Position numbers and translations under genes: made by a program
The notes under the pieces: generated by a model
What the model was told of the DNA's origin: nothing
Database searches by the model: none
Seen by the model: the letters and a program-made list of their open reading frames with translations, nothing else
NCBI RefSeq assembly: GCF_036370855.1
Contig: NC_088100.1
Span: 108,048,387 to 108,112,386, forward strand
Direction: 5' to 3'
Length of the DNA stretch: 64,000 nucleotides
Source: Dromaius novaehollandiae
Lineage: Eukaryota > Chordata > Aves > Casuariiformes > Dromaiidae
Shown here: in pieces, positions 23,201 through 36,346 of the stretch
Position numbering within the stretch: position 1 is the first letter of the stretch
Layout: every line of letters begins with the position of its first letter

Positions 23201-26200
23201 CTTGTGACAGGAAATGTAGGCTTTGAGGAGACTCTTGATGTTTGGAAAACTGCTCTTGGGAATAATTTGGGTATGCCAGGCAGGTCATGAGTATCTTGAA
23301 GTGGCTTAGTTTTTACAGAAAGTCTTGGTTCAGTGCAGAAACAAAAATTACCTTACTGGATCATTAGGTGTGGGCTGCTGGGCCTAAAGGATTTCTCATT
23401 TTTGGCCTTTCATCTTTTAAAAACAATAGCTTCTTTACACTATGACAATAAATAAAAAAAAAAATGCTGAATGTGTTCTGAGTCAGCGCTCAAGTCTGTA
23501 AGTTCTTAACTTTCCTAGTTCTTTGTCCAGGCAAACAGCAAACTAAAGATGGTTGATGTTGTCCATAATTGTAATTCAAAATCTAATTGTAACACTTTAA
23601 CATCATTTTAGATTCTGCTAATACAATTAATGTAAAGTGTAATTAGTCTTTAACAGCATTAGTTTGAAAACTTTGTGTACTCTCCAGAATGAAATATTTC
23701 TGTCTAACTGTTACTATTTTTTATACTAATATAATGGCAACAAGCCACAGTGGATCAGGTGAAAATACTGCAGCTGATGCAGAAATACAGAGGACTCATT
23801 CTGACCTGTCTGGTTCATAATGGTGGCTGGCATTGTTTACTGAAAAAAAAAACCTGCTTCTAAATTGGGTTTTCCTTAAATGTTTCATGCAGTTTTGTAA
23901 AATGTTTTAGTTGTATGCATTTATTACAGGTAGTCTGCGATATGGAACTCTGGGATTATCTAGCTTCTTACCATAGTGCATTTGTGATGTGTAGTGATTT
24001 CCTTAGCTTAGTAGAAAGGTTCCCTTCCTCATGTATATTTAGCTCTTTGGGTGGAAATTGGAAATCTGGGATTTTCTTGTGTAAACTGTTAGGGTCAACA
24101 AATTCAGAAAAGCAAAATATGCTCCATAGATCATGCCAAAGAGCAATTTAAAATAGTGCCTTCCTTTGGCAGTTTATCTACATTATAACATAACACAAAT
24201 AATAATAAAGAGTACAGTCATTTATTGTTACCTGTTTGGTCAGCATTGGCATGCTTGATCAGCTCTCTGTTTACGGACGGTTTCAAAATTTATTTTATAC
24301 AGTTTAACTTCCCAGAATTTTTGGTTGGAAGAGTCTCCTTGTTGCTGCTCTTTTAATGCAAGTTAGTAGGAGTTAGACTCTGACAAAAGAAGCTGATTAA
24401 GGACAGTGTGTCAGTATCAATGGCAGGTGTGTTTGAGATACTAAAACTTCTCAGTAGTGTGGAAGTTCAGGGAATGAAAATAGACTAGTTACTGTGGCAT
24501 GTCTTACTTTAAAATCAGTCCCTGGCGTGAAGGGTATAGAGGCCTCAGTTACGTTGATAAAGAACCTGTTGTAAATGGAGAATTATGAGCACTGGCTCCC
24601 CTGACTTACCTGGCTTATATCTACACCCACAAAGAGCCCCAGAGCTAGATGTTGGTTATACATCTGTTGATTTACTGGGAACTTACTACTTGCTTGCTCT
24701 CTCCCTTTTTCAAACTACTTAGCTTTTATTTCTGCTGAGGTTATTTGTTTGTTTTTCAGATGAGACCCTTTTTGCTCTTCCCGCTACATCTGCGCCTCTG
24801 ATGCACTCCTCTGCAGGCAAGTTCTTTCTGCTCGCCTTTGTCTGAATACCTCCTGCATTTCTGATCTGATCTCATTAACTCTTTCCAATTAGTCTGCATT
24901 TACTAAAAGTCAACATGGGTCCAAGAATAGCCTCTATTTTTTCAGTTTTAAATTTTCAGTTGATCTGTTCAAGATTTTAATATGCTTTGATTTCATAGTA
25001 AACAGTACTTTATGAACAAGCCAGAGCCACCTGTGAATTCTTGGACCCTTGATGTAAGAGAAGAGTTGATACTATTAACAGGTTAACATGTTAAAGCATA
25101 GGTGCTTTTACTGATTTAGCAGAAAGATTAAATCCATAGTAACTTTCTGCAGTACTTTATATAAGTAAAATTTGTGCTTGTAGTATTTATTCAGTGGTTT
25201 TTCTTTAGCTACATTGTCCACCCAATTCCCATTACAATAAAGTGGCAAATGCTGAGACTCTCGCTTTATTGGCATGCACATTTATACATGTATTTATGCA
25301 CAGGCACATGCACATACATGCTCTGACTCCTATCCCCCCCTCCACCCCTTTTGTTAATATTGCCTGCTCTACTTGGGTGCTCTGTACTTGTCTGGCATCT
25401 TCAGCTTTACTGTGATCTTTGCACTGCATAAAGTTGCTGCTTGTCTAGCCTCCTTCATACTTTTTTACTAGAAGAGGTGAAATAGAATAGCATTTTTTTA
25501 ACCCATACTTTCTTTTAATGACTAGTGGTGTTTATGATAGTACTTGGAAGGATTTCTTAACAACTAACAATATATGAACCTGTCATGAAAGTTTGCATTG
25601 CACTTGCATTCTCTAACTTTCCTTTCTGTCCACGGTCACAGAAAAAATTCTGGACTTGCAGGAGCAGCCAGGTAGCACTAAGTCACTTGGTCAAGAGGAT
25701 TTTACTGCAGTCCCGCTTGTCACTGCTGCTACTCTTCCTTCCCTCTCTTCTTTCTCAGCTGATCCCTTTAAAGAACACACAGCCTTTGATGCACTCTCAG
25801 ATGGATTACCTGCAAGAGGCATTTACAAAGAAAATGCAAGTGAGGTTTATAAAGAAACTACAGAAAATGCAAGAAATCCGTTTCTCACAGACAGAAAAGA
25901 AAAAGACATTTCAGAGGTGAAATACTCAGAAATGGAATCTCCGTTCGCTAAAGCGGAAGCAGCCATTTTATCTCAAGCTAAGGAAGAAATACAGCTAGAG
26001 GGCCCTAAAGAATTACCTAATCTAGAGAAAATGCCTGCACAGCAACTGGATATGTCTCCAGAAACTCCTGAAGATTTGTTCGAGAAAAATGAGGAAGATG
26101 CCTGTTATAACAAAGAGAAATACGGAGTTGGTGATGATGGTGAAAAAGGGGCACTGAAAGAAGACACTCTTAGAAGGGAAGAATATGTAGACTTCAAACC

Positions 26201-29200
26201 GTTTGAGCCGATATGGGAAGTAAAAGGTGCTAGTCATGGACTTAGCAGCTTGAAAGAGGATGTCGAAAGTAAGATGGATGGCAAATTAGAAAGCAGTTTA
26301 GATGAGAAATATGGTGTAGATAAGATATCTGTACAGAAGGATTATGAAAAAGAGAGTGAAGGCAGCGCTGAAGATCTCTCTTTCCCAAGTACCCCAGAAG
26401 CTATAAAAGATTCTTTGCAGGCTTACATCACTTGTAATAAATCTGAATCCCCTGTAACTCCTGATGGTAACAAAATCAAATCTCTTTCTCCACTAGAGGA
26501 AGGCACTTCAGAGAATAAAACTGACGATGAGAAAAAAATTGCAGAAATGAAAGCTCAGATCAGCACAGAACAAGGTGATTTTAGCACTCAAGCAGTTGGC
26601 AAGCAGGAAGGACAGGAAGCTGACTATGCTAAAACAGATAGTTTATCAACAGTGCCATCTGACACTGCAGCAAATATGCCTGAAGGTCTTACTCCTGATC
26701 TAGTGCAAGAAGCATATGAAAGTGAAATGCATGATGCAGCATGTACAAAACTTGCTTATGAAACAAAGATTGATTTAGTTCAAACCTCTGAGTCAGTGCA
26801 AGAGACTCCGAAGCCCGTGACACAACTCTGTCCCTCATTTGAAGGGTCTGAAGCTGCCCCATCACCCATATTGCCTGATATTGTTATGGAAGCCCCATTA
26901 AAGACTGGGACTGCTGGTGTAGAAGCATCTGCTGTGCAGCTTGAAGCTTCCCCATTAGAAACATTTATTCCTACTGCTAATTATGAGAATGTAAAACAGG
27001 AGACCAGTAAACCTCCCCTATACCAAGAGGCAGTGAATGTACCATTGATGCAGACACAAGAAGCTAAGGAGGAAGTAACATTTAAAAAAACTGATCATGA
27101 GAGTAGTGCTAGTCCTCAAGATATAGAGACTCCTTATATATCTATTGCATGTGACTTAATTAAAGAAACAAAGGTCTCTGGTGAATCTGCTTCTCCATCC
27201 TTTACAGATTATTCAAAGACATTGATAACAGAATGTGTTTCTCAGGATGTGCCTGAACACAAAGAATTTGTTGAAAAGCTGTCTCCCCAGTCTGGGAAGT
27301 CTGACTTGTTTAATAGCCAGGTGATACCTGAGTTTCCTCAGAAAGAAAGTGAAGATCCGTCTCTTGTCTTAAAAAATAAATCAGCTGAGGCTATTATAAC
27401 TGATGATGAACGTGAGGAAGAACTGATGGATTCGGTAGCTGCCACTGGCAAGCCTTATCTTGAGTCTTTCCAACCCGAACTGGACTCTTCCAGAATTACT
27501 ACTGCTTTACCGTCTGAGCCAACGCCTACAAAAATAGCCAAGGCAGAGACGATTCCTCTTCAAATGGAAGAGCTGAATACGGTGGCCTATTCAGCTGATA
27601 CATCTGTTGTTAAGGAACCAAAAACGGGAGACAAGAAGAGTCTCTCACCCATGGAGTCTTCCCCAGTCCCAGTGACAGAAGACTTTGTGATGTTAGCTGA
27701 TCCTAAAACTGTTCCTGAGTTTGTGGCAGAAACCCCTGACAGAGAAATAATGTACAAAGATGAAAGTGAAGAGATCAGTAATGTGATTGAAGATGAGAAG
27801 AAGCAGATGCCTTGCCCAGAGCTACCTTGTGATCTGTCTATAAAGAATGTAGAAGTAAAATCTGAAGAAGATACTAATTTCCTGAAGAAGTCCTTGGAGG
27901 CTGTGGACAAAGTGCCTGAAGTATCCATGGTGCCCTTACTGGCCACAGATGTCTCATCTTCACCTGCTGAAAAAGAGATAGTCAGTGTAGTAAAACCAGA
28001 AGCTTTTGAGAAGGAAGCTGAGAGAGGAGCTGCTTCTATTAAGGAAAAGGAAAAATCTACTGCTTTATTTTCAGCAAAGCTGAATAAATCTTCAGGTAAT
28101 CTGTGTATGCTGTCTTGCACTTCACTAATCAGCATAATTCTTTAGCTAATCTTAAGCATGCCATGACTTGTCTGTCTTTCCCCCCCCCCCCCCCCCAAAG
28201 ACTTCACTATGTAAACCAAGGGTAACAAAATGTTAGTGTCTGCACTTTTAACTTTTTCATATTTTGATTGCTTTAGTACTTTTTTTTTTTTTTTTTAAAC
28301 TGTTTATCAGGGATGGACTGGCTGTCTTCAGTGTTCTCCTGCTGGTGATCTGTTGATACAGAAACAAGTTGTTACAAGCTCTTCTGTGATAGCTCTCCAA
28401 ACTTGCTCTTACTACATAGTAGTAAGCCAAAGCCAGTTTCTCAGTCTGCTGTGTGTCTAGACGTATCTTTCTTTTTGTACAGAGTTCTATTAGACTTCAG
28501 ACTTTGAAACTCGGAAAAATACTCTTGCTGCTGCTGTATGTACAACCTGTGTCTGGAATCTGGAAAAGAACCTGCACATCTCCACTCACATGACTGGCAG
28601 CTTGCACTGTTATCAAAGCTTAGAATAAACAATACCCATGAGGGAGCCTAGTATTCAGATTACTAGACAAGTGACCATTAAGAAGTTCAGTATCCTGTAA
28701 ACATTAAAATGGGTTTGTATACAACACAGATACTAGCCTTCCCTTTTTTTTTTTTATTTTTATTTTTTTTTTTTTGAGGTAGGACTTCACTTCAGTGTAG
28801 CAAACTTTTCTTCTAGTAATGTGGTAGTAGAAAGTAGCAGAAAGGTAAAGGATGAGACTGGTGTCACATTTTTTTCCTCTTGTATCCTGTTCTCTAGAGT
28901 AAATGCTTCATGGAGTTCCAGCTCTTTGTAGAACAGAGAAATACTTTGCTTTCTGATACCACGGTACTCTGCTGCTTTTCAAGAGAGTCTTGTGACTTCT
29001 GCAGTAGCTGGCTTTGGGAATGCTTCTGGCACAATTAGTCTGTTTCAAACGGAAAACTAAATGTTAGTTTGACTCAGCAATATAGTTTATGCAGTAGCTG
29101 CAGTCTGCAGTTCATGAAGTACTGCATGCATGACGTATGTTACCTGTATGAAATGCCTTTTGAAAGGGAGTAACAGGTATATGGAGAAGGGAAGGTCAGG

Positions 29201-32200
29201 TTGTCAGTAAGACTGAAATAGAATTTGGAAAAAAAGATGGAAGACAGTTTTTATGTTTAGCTTTGTATGATTGTTGCATTTTCTGGTTCCACCTGCTCTA
29301 TACATGCATATAGAGAGAAAGGAGAGAGAGTTTCCCTTTTCCCTTCTGATGAGAATTCAGTGATACTTGTGTTGTTAAAACTCACTTTGTGCAAGACGTC
29401 ACTCCTTGCACTGTGTGACTTCTCTAATATATAGTACTGTTTGAGAACAGCTGCTGTGTATCTCAGGCTTCATCCCACAAGGGATAACTGTTCAGAGACA
29501 GGGTTACTTTTAAAAAAGCCTGAACATTATACTTAACATAGTAGCTCTCTTGTTCTTTTAACAGAAAGTGTTTGCAGGGCTGTCTTGAATTGTTGCGTGG
29601 GCATGACAGACTGATGGCAGTGGCAAATCATTTCCTTGGGAAGAGATTCTTGCTGCTCTGCCTATAGAAAACTCTGTGGGGAAGCAGCAGGAGGGGAAAG
29701 AGCGGAAGGCTGTTTGTGGTCTCCCATCTAGTGGCCCTTTCTTGAGACTGGGCACGTATCTGTCCAGCGTTGGGGCCGGAAATGCGCCAGGCCTCGGGTC
29801 AGGCCTGGGGTGTGGGGAGCTGGGGGACTAGAGTAGGCTGCAGCAGCCAGTTGGCAACAGACAATGGTGATGTCCCTCAGGGAGCTGCACTGCTGTGGTG
29901 CTTTTGAATTTGTCTGCAGAGTTCTTGGGTCCTGTCTGTGGTCTCTTTCTCAATGTTGTGTTCACTCTTTAAAGCAGTTGTAACTTGACCTTTTCACATG
30001 CTGCATTATTTGGGAAGAAAATATTTTTTTGCCTTACTCTGGAGGAATGTTTTCTTAAAGCCAAATTAATGAGAATACTAGTTCAAAAACATGTGCTGTC
30101 CATTCTTTTGATTTCCCCCCCCAATCTGTGTTGTGCACTTCTATTTTTTACTAACTCTTGCTGTATTTTAGAATACAGAACTGGACTTTCCTTACCTGCC
30201 TGAAGATTCTGGTGAATAACCATCAGCTAAATCACTTGTCAGCTTTTAATACCAAACTACCTAAACACAGCTTCAAAGTCTGGTGGATGGAATAGCGCAA
30301 CAAACCACTAATTTGTACGCTGGTCTTACACATTCTCAGAAAGGAAGGATAATTCTTCACAAAGCCAAGAAGTGGATCCATGCATGTGTTTGGCCTACTG
30401 AGTCTTAGTATTACTGTGCTATTTTTCTGTCTTCCCATCAATGTAACTGAAGCAGATGGAGCTGTGCCTTCAGCCTTTCTGAAAGTTAGTTGGCTTATGA
30501 CTGGTACATATTAAAACATCTAGCTGAACTGTCTTACTGGTACACTTGAATTCATGTTCTTGATTATTTACTTACCAATGCTTTTTGTTGAAAGCTAACC
30601 TAAGTGCCAGCATATCTGTGTATACCTACAAAATAATACTTCTGACAGTGCCAGTGGACTGCAGCAAGCTAACTGGAGCTCTTAAAACTGCAGAATTTTT
30701 GTAAAACTTCCACCACTGATAAAGCAGGCTTAAAGCTTTGAACGGCCTCACAGGTGGAACTGGGTTTGTGTAATGCTGCCTGGCACACCCTTGGGTAGCC
30801 GGCTGTATTTTTAGTATGGTGTCCTAACATAGGGACCTTGTATTTCATGACGGAAGAAATTAAAAAAAAAAAAAAAATATATATATATAGTATATTACCA
30901 ATCCAGAACTGTAGCCTTAGTTAACTATAAAGAAACCCCTCTGCTTGTATTAAAAAAAAAAATCCACTAACCGAAACTCTGTGTATAAAAACTTAAAACA
31001 GCAAGGATCACTGCTAGAGTAAACCCTAACTGATACATATTTTTTTTAATTTCTGAATGCATGCTATGTTTAGCTTGCAAAACAGGTGACCTTGCCACTG
31101 CACTCTCATGCTGACCAGACTTTGTGTATTCTGAGCTTCATAAAATACAGTGTATCCAGGTTCATTTCGGGTGGATATTTGCTTATTGTTGAGATGCTGC
31201 CCAAGAGCAGCAAGGGCAGGTGCAGGTCCCTTGAGGGCTTTTCCTGGCGAGGCTGTGTAAGTGAAGCTACCGTGCTGCCGCCCTGACTCCAAGTAGTGCT
31301 TTAAGATGTATTCCTAAAAGAGGGCTTTGGTGCCATCTAGTGGTTGTACCACTGGAAGTGTACTATGAACTATGAGAACTTAAGTACAAGATTTCTTTCA
31401 AAGGATCGCATCCAAGGTTTTAAAAAATTCCTAACTGCTGAAGTTCACTTTAATATTCTTACAGAGTTGAAAACTAAATATATCTAATGCGTACCTTGGC
31501 ACTTCTGTTGTACAGACTTTCTTCACTGATAATGCCTTATTTCTGGATACAGGTTGTTAATACTCTCAAATAGGCTACAAAACCATGCTTTCCTTCAAAA
31601 ATTTTTTTTGTTTCAATGGTATCTGGAGCATGGAGGATTTTATGCTATCAAGTTATGAACAAAGTATATTTTAGAAATCCCCCAAATCTAAACCTTTGAC
31701 CATGATAGAAACCTGTCTAGCAAAGTGTAACCACAGTGGCAGTTTAAGTACACTTACTTAATGTACTTCCTCAGTACATTTATGTTAAGCCTTACATTGT
31801 TTTAAAAATGGCTTTGAAATCTGGACTATTAGGGCAGTCAGTTTCACAGGAAACCCTTGGTTCATGGTGCTTTTGAAGACTGGGCTTCACATACATTTGT
31901 TGCTGAATGCACTGAAGTTTGCTCTTCAAATTAAATATTACAGGCTTATGTATCTCGTTTCCTACATGCTATAGGGCATTCTGTAATTCAGTTACAGAAG
32001 TACAGCTGAGGTAGTAATACTTACTTTTCTTGGCCCTTCTAGAGGGGACAAATCCAAAGGTCAAGTCCAAGTACAAAGGCACTGCGAGAGTGTGGCTTGA
32101 GTGGAAATAATAGTGAAGCTTTTCTTTTTACTTCCAAATCATGGGGGCACAAATAGTTCTTGTAATTCTGCAGCTGCAAGCCAGGTCATAACAAATATAT

Positions 32201-35200
32201 GAGGCTTAAAAGAAGTTAGAAATGCTGTGTAACACTAGCACTGTCTGTTTGGTTCATTGCTCTTAATTTCAGTATTTGCAGTACAGTTAAATACAGAGGG
32301 CAATTCAGCAGGGAAGTGGGTTGTTTTTTTCACAGGGTGGGGGAAACCCCTGGAATTCCTCTGAAGTTTCCTTTAAGAGCAGATTATTTGAAAAGTATTG
32401 TTTAATTCAACATAAAAAATCTTGATTTAATTTCACCTATTTGTGTTCTTAGATAGTTTGGTTGTTCCAAAGGTCCTTTTTTATGCTACCAGGTAAATGA
32501 TAAATGGAGACTTCTGTTCTGGGGTGGAGAATCTGATGAAAGAGTAGAAGGAAGCAGGAGAAAAAACCTTGAGTGAAACTTCCCTTGAGGAAAGAAATTC
32601 TTTAGGCTAGAGTCACTGCATTTCTTTAGAGCTCCTTAGGTCCTGCCTGTTGAGAGGCAAAGGCTAGTCTAGTTAAGACTGCTAACAGAGCCAGGCCTTT
32701 TGAAAGGCAGTTGCAGAGTGGTAGAATTACGGAGAAAATGGAGTGCTTACGGTAAGTAACCAGCTTTCCCAGAAGCACCAGTGGCCAGTACTGAATGAGC
32801 CTTCGGGTGAGAGCAGCATTAGGTAGTAATCTGAAATACTCTACTGTGCAAGAAGTCAGGAGTTCTTTGCAATGCAAAAATGCTGTTGTCAGTCCAGCTG
32901 TTCAGGGTGATTTGGTGACTACAGTGTAAGGAATTCCTAGCGTGTTGGCTGGGAAGTTTTGGGTTAAATGTTGGTGCAGAAACATGCGTGAAACAATAAA
33001 GCTTACACGGAAGTTTGTTGACACAGTGTCTGTGCTAAGCGAGTTTACATGTAGAACAGCATTACATGGGTGTGTCTTGCCTGAAAGAGGATATGAATGC
33101 AGAGGGATGCACTTCTCATTCTGGCTATCATTTGCATAGAGCAGTAGGAATGAATGCTGCGTGTGCAAAGAGTAAAGACAGTCTTAAGGATAGGGAGAAG
33201 CTCCTGCGCAGGGAGTTAATGGCTTATTTGAGAGCAGAGGATAGGGACTTGTAATACAGCCATTTTCAAGTGTCGTGTAGCCCTTTCACAAAAGTGTACG
33301 ACTTGGGCGTGTGTTTGTCCATGCTCTGGCTACTGCTGATTTACTATGGCTGTACGTGTGGTTACAGCAAAATGTGTACTTAGGAATGTGTTTCATAAAT
33401 ATACTATTTTAAGTATGTAATGTAAACAATATCAAGAAGAAGTGGAGAGGCTTTGTGTATTTTTTAGGAATTTGTCAGTTAGTGGAAACAGCTTTCTAAA
33501 GCTTTTAATTAATGTAATGACAAATGAAAAAAGCTACTATGTATTACCATCGGTACTTGAAAGCAGTTGTGTGGACCAGCAACAGAACAGCCTTATGTGT
33601 AAAATGGATCATTTTGGTGGTTAGCTCTCATGTAATAGCAAAATATTTTAAATGGGATACTAAATGTAACCTTTGGGGAATTAATCCAATTGAGAATTTT
33701 GAGATGAGTTTGAGTGTGGGGAGGTGACTCATACCTGTACAAGGCAGCTTTTTACAGGTATTTTCTTCCCTTTTATTTTTTTCTTTTTTCCCCAGCTGAA
33801 GCTGTGAAATGGAAGGGCAGGGGTGGGGTGGGGGGGAGACACAAGGTTTGGTGGTTTCTCACTAATCTTGAGAACTTCAGCTCAAAGACCAAAGCAGATT
33901 TTTCAGATGTTTTGTACTTTTTTAATATAGTGCAAGAAAACTTGAACAATTGCACTATACTGTTTGAATATACTGTTGTATCCATTTCCCTCCTATAGTA
34001 TGTTTTTTGATTTGTCCGTTGAAATAGTGAATGAAATGTACATCTTTATATCCATTAAAAATATTTTACCAAGTCGTGCTGTGAAAGGAGACCTTACATG
34101 TATGCAGCAGTTGAAGTGACAGATGGATGCTGGGCTTTCAGGTAACTTTGTGGTAATCTCTCTCCATTTAAGGCTGTCTGTTGTAATGAAAAGTAAAGCT
34201 GGCTATTTAGAAACTGAACTGTGGAATCTCCATCCCAGCCATTCTGCAGTATTTTTATGGAAATATGTGCATGTCTTTTTCTAGTTGTTTAGAACATGGT
34301 ATATCAAATATTTAACAGGTTTTAGAGCAATGCTGGGGAATTTTTCAGCATTTTATTGTCAGCCCCAAATATTGAAGAGTGATTCTGCACTAGAAATCGT
34401 ACATTTTTGCAGGGGATGGAAACAGAATGACAACACCTTTTTCTACAGCTCTTCTTTCAGGTTATGAGATTCCAGTTTAGGCTTGCTTTATGTCTGTACA
34501 ATACGTATTTATATTATTAGTTGTTTTATTTAAATGGAAAGGGGAAAAATGCCCTCAGATCTGTAATTCTGGTAGCTGACAACATAGGATGCTAATTTAA
34601 AAGAGAACGGGGAGGTGTGTGGTTGTGGGAATTAGGTAGAGGATGAGGTAACTGTTCTCAAGCTCTGCTGCATTGAGATGAATAAATATGTCTGAGCAGT
34701 TCGTGAGGGCTAAGGATACTGGCACAGAGGCTCTTACTTTTATTACAGACATAGAAAGGCTCCTATTCTATTTTTGTTCAAGCTCCTTTTTTAAAGGAAG
34801 AGGTGTATTGCTGACAAGAAATGAGATACAAAGCTGTCTCTGTTAGTCATGCAGGCAGTCAGACATTTGCCTAACAAAAACAGAAGTGAGGGAAGAGCCT
34901 GTATTTTGCGGATTGTGCTTTAACCCTGGTTTGAAAAGCAATCTGTTTAAAGCTCTTCTGATGAACTGCTACTTTTAGCTTCACGCTGTTGTGAAAAGCA
35001 GCTTAAGGCTGGTCAGCTTTTGTTAGTCTGCACCGAGCTTTGCCGCAGTGGCGTTTCAAATGCACCTTGCAGGGAAAAGCTGCCTGCCTTTGTGCTGGTA
35101 ATTTCTTTCCCTGCCTTGCGCCTTTTCGGTTCTGCATGCAGCCGGTAAGAAGCAAATGGCTGCGCTGAGGAGATTGCATTTGCGATTTCTTGCTGGAGCG

Positions 35201-36308
35201 TTAGCAGCCTGCTTACAGCCGGCACTGCGTCAGTGGCGCTCCACACCCCGGCGCGTCAGCTGACCGGCGCCTGCCGCACCAGTGCAGCGCAGCACTGCAG
35301 AGCGCCGCGGGGAAGCCCATGTTTCCCATCCCAGCCTGCAGCCTTCTCCTCCTGCAGCTGCCCCGTTGGTATGCATAATTGATACTCACAGCTGGAGGGT
35401 AGATCGGTTGTGGAGAGATGGACAGTCAGCCGAGCAGTTGGAAAGATAAGGGTATTTGTTCTTTCTTTCACCTTTTTTCCTCCTCCTTTTTTAAGCTAAA
35501 GATGCTGCGGTTTGTTTTTAGCAAATGGTACTTGTAATGTGTGTTTGAGTGTGGAATGTCGCTAAAGATGTAAGATCTGCTTGTGCTGTGTGGAAAACCT
35601 GGGAAAGCTGTAGGTTAAAATGGGTAAATCTGAGTAATGCAGAAGAATAAATTACTCAGATAAAACAGCTTGCATGGCAGTCTGCAGATCTTTTCCAGTC
35701 CTACAGAGCATATTAAAGAACAGAGTGTTTTGCTGCACAAATATTTCTGTAATCTGAATTTAGTTGATGTTCCACTGAAATGCCTAAATTATTAATAGTT
35801 TAAGAATATTAATCGTTAACTCCAAAGATAATTTTGTGTGTGCGTTTCATGTACTAATTTTATGAGAAGAAATTGGATGCAAATACAGCAGACTGGGTAT
35901 TTTTTCCTTTCTAACCTTAAAAATGTTTTTTTTTTTTTGCCTAGAATTTTTCATAATTCTGTTGGATTGTAGATAAAACTCTGTCTAACTTTCAGAATTT
36001 ACAGACATAATAAATTGTTTTAGGTAAATAAGTAGCTAGCCTTAAATTAGTGCAGCTCTGACCTTTGTCCCTGAAACGGCCAATGGGAGATCACCATTTT
36101 AAATCTCTATGGATCATTATTAGTGCTCGGTGTGTAAGAGTTTAAGCCTTACTTGAATACATAATCTTTGAACTTTATCAACAAGCCAAGCTTTAAAAAA
36201 TTTTAATCATCTTGGGATACTTAAATAAATTCTTAAAGGGGTCCTGTCACACTTGGTACTCACACTTCTGAAGCTTTTCTCCTTTTTTTTTTTTAACTTG
36301 TTTCAAAT

Positions 36309-36346
<38 letters not shown>

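Larger units (their letters stand above)
8162..24759 (+). other. RTN4: RTN4 intron 1
   Basis: A 16.6-kb phase-1 intron. The first 700 bases are still CpG island with a polypyrimidine block and a 20-base tandem repeat. The rest is AT-rich with an (AT)n repeat near 20,241. A 36-base segment at 15,464-15,499 has splice signals and a phase that would fit a cassette exon (see separate entry). The remainder holds only unsupported open frames. Confidence 0.8.
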
